Shown piece by piece: positions 6,944-10,554 of a stretch of 10,554 bases of DNA. The DNA is from Rhodocyclaceae bacterium UBA5602 (GTDB taxonomy: Bacteria; Pseudomonadota; Gammaproteobacteria; Burkholderiales; Rhodocyclaceae). The DNA lies in NCBI GenBank assembly GCA_002424865.1, contig DILC01000002.1:19569-30122 (forward strand), given 5' to 3'. Within the stretch, counting starts at the first letter, position 1. Each line of letters opens with the position of its first letter. Below the pieces are notes generated by a model. The model was not told where the DNA came from. It saw only the letters and a program-made list of their open reading frames with translations, and made no database searches. A program made the translations under genes and the position numbers.

Positions 6944-7972
6944 CTAGGCGGTTACCGTATTTGCCCAGAGCGCCAAGCCCTGGGCATTGAGACCGACGTC
7001 CATGCCCAGGATGGCATTGAGCGTTGCGTCGTCCGTTGTTACGCCATGGGCGCGGACTTCGGCGAACAGGTAATCACGCAAATCGGCGCACAGGGTAGCG
7101 TGCAGGGCGGTGTACAGCGCTTCTGGCGCCGTGTCACCAGCGCCCCCCGCAGGCTTGAGCCCGTCTCTGGAAAGCCCCCTTGGGAGGCCGGCTTTTTGTT
7201 TTGCGGCCTTGGCCATGCGCACAAAGGCATCCATGCGGCGCAATAGCGCGGGTGCATGCTGTTGGGGCGATAGCAGGCGGCCAAAATGGGTAAGGTAGGC
7301 CGCTTCCGGTTGCATTGCCAAAATACGCTCAACCGACTGGCGCATGGCGATGGGGTCAAATTGCGAGGGTGTGGTGGTAGGGAAAAGAAAGGGTTTGCCA
7401 TTGGCGATTAACGCCGGATAGCTGATGCCTAGCATGTCGCCGGTGAAAATGCCTTTTGAATCAGCGTCGTAAATCGCGATATGGTGGCGTGCGTGGCCGG
7501 GGGTATCAAGGCACAGCAGAGGGCGATCCGCCAGATGAATGGTGGTGTTGTCCGGCGCTTCGATTATGCGCGCGGCAGGAATCGGCAATATCTCGCCATA
7601 CAGCTGGCGGGTGCGGGCTTTGCCGTACACCGCTTCCACCCCGGCTATGAGCTGTGCAGGTGAGGCCATATGCCGCGCGCCACGCGGATGCACAACCAGC
7701 CGCGCCTGGGGGAAGGCATCCATCATGACGCCCGCACCCCCGGCATGGTCCAAATGGATATGCGTGAGCATGACATAATCGACGTCGTTTGGCCCAGCGC
7801 CGAGGGTTTTCAAGGCATTGAGCACATGCGGCAAAATCTTGAATGTGCCGGTATCGATAATCGCAAGGCGACCTTGATGGTGAATGATATGCGCAGCAGC
7901 GAGCTGTTCACGCAGATAACCGCTATCCAGCGCGTAAATGCCGTGTGCGTATTCGATTAAATCGTGCTTCAT
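6944..7972 (-). CDS. MBL-fold metallohydrolase (glyoxalase-II-like)
   Basis: A 342-residue cytoplasmic protein of the metallo-beta-lactamase superfamily, with no signal peptide. The zinc motif THIHLDHAGG (70-79) supplies His71, His73, Asp75 and His76. Further metal ligands are probably His160 (TPGHARHH), Asp179 (FTGDMLG) and His229 (YLTHFG). This is the pattern of two-metal hydrolases such as glyoxalase II and related thioesterases. Substrate is unknown. A C-terminal region after about residue 235 is helical and family-specific. Within it, residues about 259-283 form a Gly/Pro/Ala-rich stretch that looks like an insertion. The ATG at 7972 has GAGG six to seven bases upstream. It is transcribed in the same direction as btuBCD but separated by the riboswitch promoter, so a link to B12 is not shown. 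Confidence 0.82.
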   Translation of the reverse strand: MKHDLIEYAHGIYALDSGYLREQLAAAHIIHHQGRLAIIDTGTFKILPHVLNALKTLGAGPNDVDYVMLTHIHLDHAGGAGVMMDAFPQARLVVHPRGARHMASPAQLIAGVEAVYGKARTRQLYGEILPIPAARIIEAPDNTTIHLADRPLLCLDTPGHARHHIAIYDADSKGIFTGDMLGISYPALIANGKPFLFPTTTPSQFDPIAMRQSVERILAMQPEAAYLTHFGRLLSPQQHAPALLRRMDAFVRMAKAAKQKAGLPRGLSRDGLKPAGGAGDTAPEALYTALHATLCADLRDYLFAEVRAHGVTTDDATLNAILGMDVGLNAQGLALWANTVTA

Positions 7973-8381
7973 GTCAACCTCAGGGGAATGGGGATACTCA
8001 TGTCGAGTGGGAGTTTAAGCGCGTGCGGTCAAGAGCGGCGGAATTCGCCTGTCTTTAACCAGCATTTTTATTGCATCAGGCGGTCAGGTTTCACTATGGA
8101 TGGTTTTTACGGTTTTAACGTGAAACAACGCCATTGGGCGCCGGGTCACTCCTCTCGCGCAGCGAGCCAGAGAGAAACCTTCCCGCGAGGGGAGGATGGG
8201 AGGGGCGGGCCTTTATGCTGCTTTTCGCATGTTTCATCATTAGCGGGTGGTATTTGCTTACCATGAGCGTTAGCCGGACACCATAGACTATCCGATCATC
8301 GTATGATGCTATCCGTTTGGGGCAGCTCGTTTACGTGCGCCTCATATTCACTCTTCACATTTTGAATCGTTGGATCAGGTC
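7973..8381. other. Divergent intergenic region of about 400 bases
   Basis: Between the divergent MBL-hydrolase and HDOD genes I see no credible gene; the open frame at 7964-8266 has no family features and overlaps the repeat. The region holds a perfect 7-bp inverted repeat GTTTCAC/GTGAAAC (8088-8094 and 8120-8126) around an AT-rich 25-base centre. It also holds repeat copy A (8157-8273). Promoters for both flanking genes should lie here, but no pair of boxes is convincing. Confidence 0.5.
8157..8273 (+). repeat. Dispersed intergenic repeat, copy A
   Basis: It starts GCGCAGCGAGCC (8157-8168) and contains a 7-bp hairpin CCTTCCC/GGGGAGG with a GCGA loop (8178-8195). After TTTATGCT (8212-8219) follows a block ending ACCATGAGCGTTAG (8260-8273). 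The same order of elements recurs at 9293-9393. Both copies lie between genes and in the same orientation. I do not recognise it as a named insertion sequence or REP family. Confidence 0.6.
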
Positions 8382-9254
8382 ATGCCGATTTCTCTCCCTG
8401 CTGAACTGGAACATAAACTGGGCATTGCCATTGAGCAGATGCCGGCGTTCCCGAAAAGCGTGCAAAAAATTCTCGAACTGGCGCGAAATATCAATTCCGT
8501 GCCCAAGGAAATGGTATCGGTGATTGAAAAAGACCCCGTGATGACGGTCAAGATTTTAAAAGTCATTAATTCTGCGTTTTATAGCTTGCCGAACAAAATT
8601 ACCTCGGTGGGCCAGGCAACCATCTTTCTGGGTGTGAATACGATTAAAAACCTGTCATTGGGTTTTGCCGCCGCCGGTATTTTGCCGCGTGGTACGGTAG
8701 AGGGTTTTGATATGCAGCGTTATTTGCTGCATTCCCTGATTGTGGCGACATTAGCCCGCCAGCTGGCCACGACAGGGGCAAAGGGCGAGGCTGATCCAGG
8801 AGATTGTTATATTGCGGGCCTGTTGCATGACTTTGGCAAAATTGTGTTCGCCCAAGCCATGAAGGTTGAGTTTCGTGCAGCGATGGCTTATTCGATAGAA
8901 AAAAAGGTGGCCTTGAATGTGGCCGAGCAACAAATTATCGGTGTTGATCATGCGGTTGTGGGCGCAATGCTTGCGCAGCGCTGGCAGTTTGCCGATCACT
9001 TGGTGCAATGCATTCACGATCATCACAACGTGCAAGCAGCGCCCAGCGCAATGCTGGATTGTTTGCGTACGGCCAATCAAATTGCTCGCAAGCTGAAATT
9101 AGGTGATAGTGGCAATGCCTGGCGTGAGGCCGAGGCTGTTGCTGCAGCAGCGCGGTTTGGTGATGATTTGGATGCCACGATTGCCAGTCTGGGGGATATG
9201 CAACGCTATATTGATGATGCGCAATTGTTCGCTCAGGTGAGTGCCACTGTTTAG
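8382..9254 (+). CDS. HDOD-domain signalling protein
   Basis: A 290-residue cytoplasmic protein made almost entirely of an HDOD domain, a helical relative of HD phosphohydrolases often found in regulatory and chemotaxis-type signalling. Visible hallmarks are MPAFPKSVQKILELA (20-34), VIEKDPVMTVKILKVINSAFY (about 47-67), LGVNTIKNL (83-91), GLLHDFGKIVFA (146-157), DHAVVGAMLAQRW (189-201) and IHDHHN (211-216). The HD pair (His149, Asp150) is retained, as are His117, His190 and HDHH 212-215, although many HDOD proteins have lost some catalytic residues. There is no extra receiver or GGDEF domain. I use the ATG at 8382, with CAGG a few bases upstream, rather than the in-frame TTG at 8370, which has no ribosome site. 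Its output is unknown. Confidence 0.87.
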   Translation: MPISLPAELEHKLGIAIEQMPAFPKSVQKILELARNINSVPKEMVSVIEKDPVMTVKILKVINSAFYSLPNKITSVGQATIFLGVNTIKNLSLGFAAAGILPRGTVEGFDMQRYLLHSLIVATLARQLATTGAKGEADPGDCYIAGLLHDFGKIVFAQAMKVEFRAAMAYSIEKKVALNVAEQQIIGVDHAVVGAMLAQRWQFADHLVQCIHDHHNVQAAPSAMLDCLRTANQIARKLKLGDSGNAWREAEAVAAAARFGDDLDATIASLGDMQRYIDDAQLFAQVSATV

Positions 9255-9292
9255 CGTGAAAAAAACAGAAACGGAGCCCCGTGTGCTATCGA

Positions 9293-9393
9293 GCGCAGCG
9301 AGCCGCTTGGAAGCCCCGCCCTGGGGCGGGGTGAGTTTATGCTTGCGCACGTTTTCATCCTCGCGGGTGGGCGCTGGCGACCATGCGCGTTAG
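9293..9393 (+). repeat. Dispersed intergenic repeat, copy B
   Basis: The second copy of the element at 8157-8273: GCGCAGCGAGCC (9293-9304), a strong hairpin CCCCGCC/GGCGGGG with loop CTGG (9314-9331), TTTATGCT (9336-9343), GCGGGTGG (9363-9370) and ACCATGCGCGTTAG (9380-9393). The hairpin stem differs in sequence from that of copy A while keeping the same 7-bp length, which suggests selection or repeated origin for pairing. Lying 40 bases after the HDOD stop, the hairpin might also stall or end transcription, but no T run follows. Confidence 0.6.
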
Positions 9394-9490
9394 TCTGCCT
9401 GAATTGGCTAGATTGTGTGCGAGCCTGGCGTTAAGCGCCCTTGCCGGGTTGGATGGCGAGTTGGACCCGGCGCAAGGCATTCAAGATTAA
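9383..9490 (+). CDS. Possible 35-residue small ORF, or part of a leader
   Basis: An ATG at 9383, inside the end of repeat B, opens a 35-codon frame rich in Leu and Ala that ends at a TAA (9488-9490), 23 bases before the MBL gene at 9514. There is no ribosome site before the ATG and no family I recognise. It overlaps a stem-loop (CCTTG-CCGGGT at 9439-9449 with ACCCGG-CG-CAAGG at 9465-9477), so the DNA may instead serve as a structured leader. The equivalent ATG in repeat A closes after seven codons, which argues against a conserved peptide. Confidence 0.15.
   Translation: MRVSLPELARLCASLALSALAGLDGELDPAQGIQD
9439..9477 (+). promoter_or_regulatory. Stem-loop in the leader of the second MBL gene
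   Basis: CCTTG+CCGGGT (9439-9449) pairs with ACCCGG (9465-9470) and CAAGG (9473-9477), giving 11 bp interrupted by a two-base CG bulge, with a 15-base loop. It stands about 37 bases before the ATG at 9514 and leaves the ribosome site (AGGGA) free. Role unknown; a weak terminator after repeat B or an mRNA-stabilising structure are both possible. Confidence 0.4.
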
Positions 9491-9513
9491 CGGAATATGG
9501 TTAGGGATGGGTG

Positions 9514-10410
9514 ATGAAGGTACGGTTTTGGGGGGTACGTGGATCAATCGCTTCGCCAGGGAAGAGCACGGTGGTATATGGCGGCAATACCACCTGCATT
9601 GAAGTCCGTGGCGATGATGGCACGCTGGTGGTTCTGGATGCAGGCACCGGGATTTTTCCCTTGTCCCAAGCCTTGCTCTCTGAACTGCCTGTGCAGGCGA
9701 ATATTTTTATTACCCATTCGCATTGGGACCATATTCAAGGCCTGCCATTTTTTGCGCCCTTGTATATCCCGGGTAATTCCGTGCGCATTCACGGGGCTTT
9801 TGACGTGGTCTCAGGCCGTGGCATTGAGCAGGTGATGGATGTGCAGCTGCAATACAGCTACTTTCCCATCCGCGAAGCGGAAATGCGCGCGAATATTTCC
9901 TATCAAACACTGCATGTTGGGGTGCCGGTGACAGTCGGCAGTTTGACCATTACCCCTTGCTTGATGAACCATCCGGTAGTGAATTTTGGCTATCGTGTGG
10001 ATGGCGATGGCCGTTCCATGTTCTTCACCGGCGATCACGAGCCTTGGTACAACATTTATGCGCCAGATGATGAAGAATATGACGATTATCAGGCCATGGT
10101 AGCGCTTCAGCAAGCGCAACTGGATACGGCGATCTCAGGGGTTAATTTGCTGATTGCCGACAGTTCCTACACGCAAGCCGAGTATCCGGCCAAAGTGGGT
10201 TGGGGGCATGGCACGATGGAAGGTCATCTGGCTTGGGCCAGCCGTTTGGGTGTTTCTACGCTGGTTTGTACTCATCATGAACCCACTCGCGCTGATGCCG
10301 CGCTGGAGAGCGTTTTTACCCAAGCGCTGGCTGACTGTGGTTACGCGTCGGATAAAGCTGGTGCAATGAAGGTTGTTTTGGCGCAAGAGGGGATGGAAAT
10401 AAGCGTTTAG
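9514..10410 (+). CDS. MBL-fold metallohydrolase (PhnP/RNase Z-like type)
   Basis: A 298-residue cytoplasmic metallo-beta-lactamase-fold protein. It begins MKVRFWGVRGSIASPG and then YGGNTTCIEV, the opening typical of a broad group of MBL hydrolases that often sit near signalling genes. Metal ligands: HSHWDH (68-73) giving His68, His70, Asp72 and His73; His153 in LMNHPV; Asp216 in LIADSSYT, the probable bridging Asp; and His254 in CTHHEP. GWGHGT (His232) is another conserved motif of the group. It is more like phosphodiesterase-type members (PhnP, RNase Z) than the glyoxalase-II-like protein at 6944-7972, so the two are not recent duplicates. The ATG at 9514 has AGGGA seven bases upstream; an overlapping GTG at 9511 is less likely. 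It lies downstream of the HDOD gene on the same strand. Substrate unknown. Confidence 0.85.
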   Translation: MKVRFWGVRGSIASPGKSTVVYGGNTTCIEVRGDDGTLVVLDAGTGIFPLSQALLSELPVQANIFITHSHWDHIQGLPFFAPLYIPGNSVRIHGAFDVVSGRGIEQVMDVQLQYSYFPIREAEMRANISYQTLHVGVPVTVGSLTITPCLMNHPVVNFGYRVDGDGRSMFFTGDHEPWYNIYAPDDEEYDDYQAMVALQQAQLDTAISGVNLLIADSSYTQAEYPAKVGWGHGTMEGHLAWASRLGVSTLVCTHHEPTRADAALESVFTQALADCGYASDKAGAMKVVLAQEGMEISV

Positions 10411-10425
10411 GGAAGCTTTTATGCC

Positions 10426-10451
10426 AAACGGCTGAGGTCCGGTTTTTTTTT
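10426..10451 (+). terminator. Intrinsic terminator after the second MBL gene
   Basis: AAACGG (10426-10431) pairs with CC-GGTTT (10439-10445) with one bulged G and a seven-base loop, and is followed by nine T residues (10443-10451). It lies 15 bases after the stop codon. The stem is short, but the long T run and its position make a terminator likely. Confidence 0.6.
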
Positions 10452-10498
10452 GCGGTTGTTTTATTACATCCAATCTACCGAATGACAGCGATTTTTGC

Positions 10499-10527
10499 TT
10501 GCCTATTTTGGCGGGCTGTGGCAAAAT
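10499..10527 (+). promoter_or_regulatory. Candidate promoter of the tRNA gene at the right edge
   Basis: TTGCCT (10499-10504), a 17-base spacer and CAAAAT (10522-10527) place a transcription start around 10534, about nine bases before the tRNA 5' end. The GC-rich stretch after the -10 box is typical of stable-RNA promoters under stringent control. Confidence 0.45.
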
Positions 10528-10542
10528 GTGCGGCTTCCGCAC

Positions 10543-10554
10543 GGAGCGGTAGTT
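10543..10554 (+). tRNA. Probable tRNA-Asp, first 12 bases only
   Basis: The window ends in GGAGCGGTAGTT, identical to the acceptor 5' strand and start of the D-arm of proteobacterial tRNA-Asp(GTC) as I know it from E. coli. The upstream promoter and a preceding terminator agree with the start of a stable-RNA gene. Only 12 bases are visible, so the identity rests on that match. Confidence 0.6.

Noticed and set aside
6242..7246. A 334-codon plus-strand open frame across btuB, its leader and the MBL gene
   Set aside because: It runs antisense through a near-consensus riboswitch and two real genes, and has no domain signal.
8088..8126. Inverted repeat GTTTCAC/GTGAAAC as an operator or terminator
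   Set aside because: The arms are only 7 bp with a 25-base spacer and no T run; without a related copy elsewhere it cannot be told from chance.
7964..8266. A 100-codon plus-strand frame in the divergent gap
   Set aside because: No ribosome site, no recognisable features, and its end is made of repeat copy A.
8157..9393. CRISPR-like array or composite transposon from the two repeat copies
   Set aside because: There are only two imperfect copies over 1 kb apart with a full gene between them, no regular spacing, no cas gene and no transposase.

Overview
The window looks like part of a free-living, moderately GC-rich proteobacterium, most likely a betaproteobacterium. I infer this from the base composition, the btuB-btuC-btuD order, the CbiX-type cobaltochelatase and the single CbiM; no rRNA marker is present, so lineage is inference only. 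The dominant theme is vitamin B12 (cobalamin): import, cobalt supply and corrin-ring synthesis.

Layout: positions 1-6943 are read from the minus strand as two consecutive B12 units, each led by its own cobalamin riboswitch. The first unit has an extended -10 promoter near 6900, an aptamer at about 6703-6888 and a long leader ending in two hairpins at the start codon. Its genes are btuB (outer-membrane receptor), btuC (inner-membrane permease) and btuD (ATPase), running 6535 to 2830. The second unit begins about 60 bases after btuD with a promoter near 2739-2768 and an aptamer at about 2529-2724. A terminator-like hairpin there reuses the last bases of the aptamer. The genes that follow are cbiM (cobalt transporter component), cobM/cbiF (precorrin-4 C11-methyltransferase) and cbiX (cobaltochelatase, cut by the left window edge), tightly packed with an ATGA overlap between the last two. 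No btuF, cbiN, cbiQ or cbiO is present.

From about 6944 the content changes. A minus-strand metallo-beta-lactamase-fold hydrolase (6944-7972) lies upstream of the btuB leader. A divergent gap of about 400 bases holds one copy of a short dispersed repeat. Two plus-strand genes follow: an HDOD signalling protein (8382-9254) and a second MBL-fold hydrolase (9514-10410) of a different subfamily. A second copy of the same repeat lies between them. An intrinsic terminator closes this unit. The window ends in a promoter and the first 12 bases of what is very probably a tRNA-Asp gene.

Together, BtuB/C/D would import cobamides across both membranes, CbiM would supply cobalt, CbiX would insert it early into sirohydrochlorin, and CobM would act at the C11 methylation step of the ring. 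Both units would respond to cellular cobalamin through their leader RNAs. The most interesting points are the arrangement of the cbiM riboswitch terminator, the structured start region of btuB, the solitary CbiM, an in-frame insertion in BtuD, and a short palindromic repeat family that may also have entered coding sequence. I did not see a clearly new multi-gene system.
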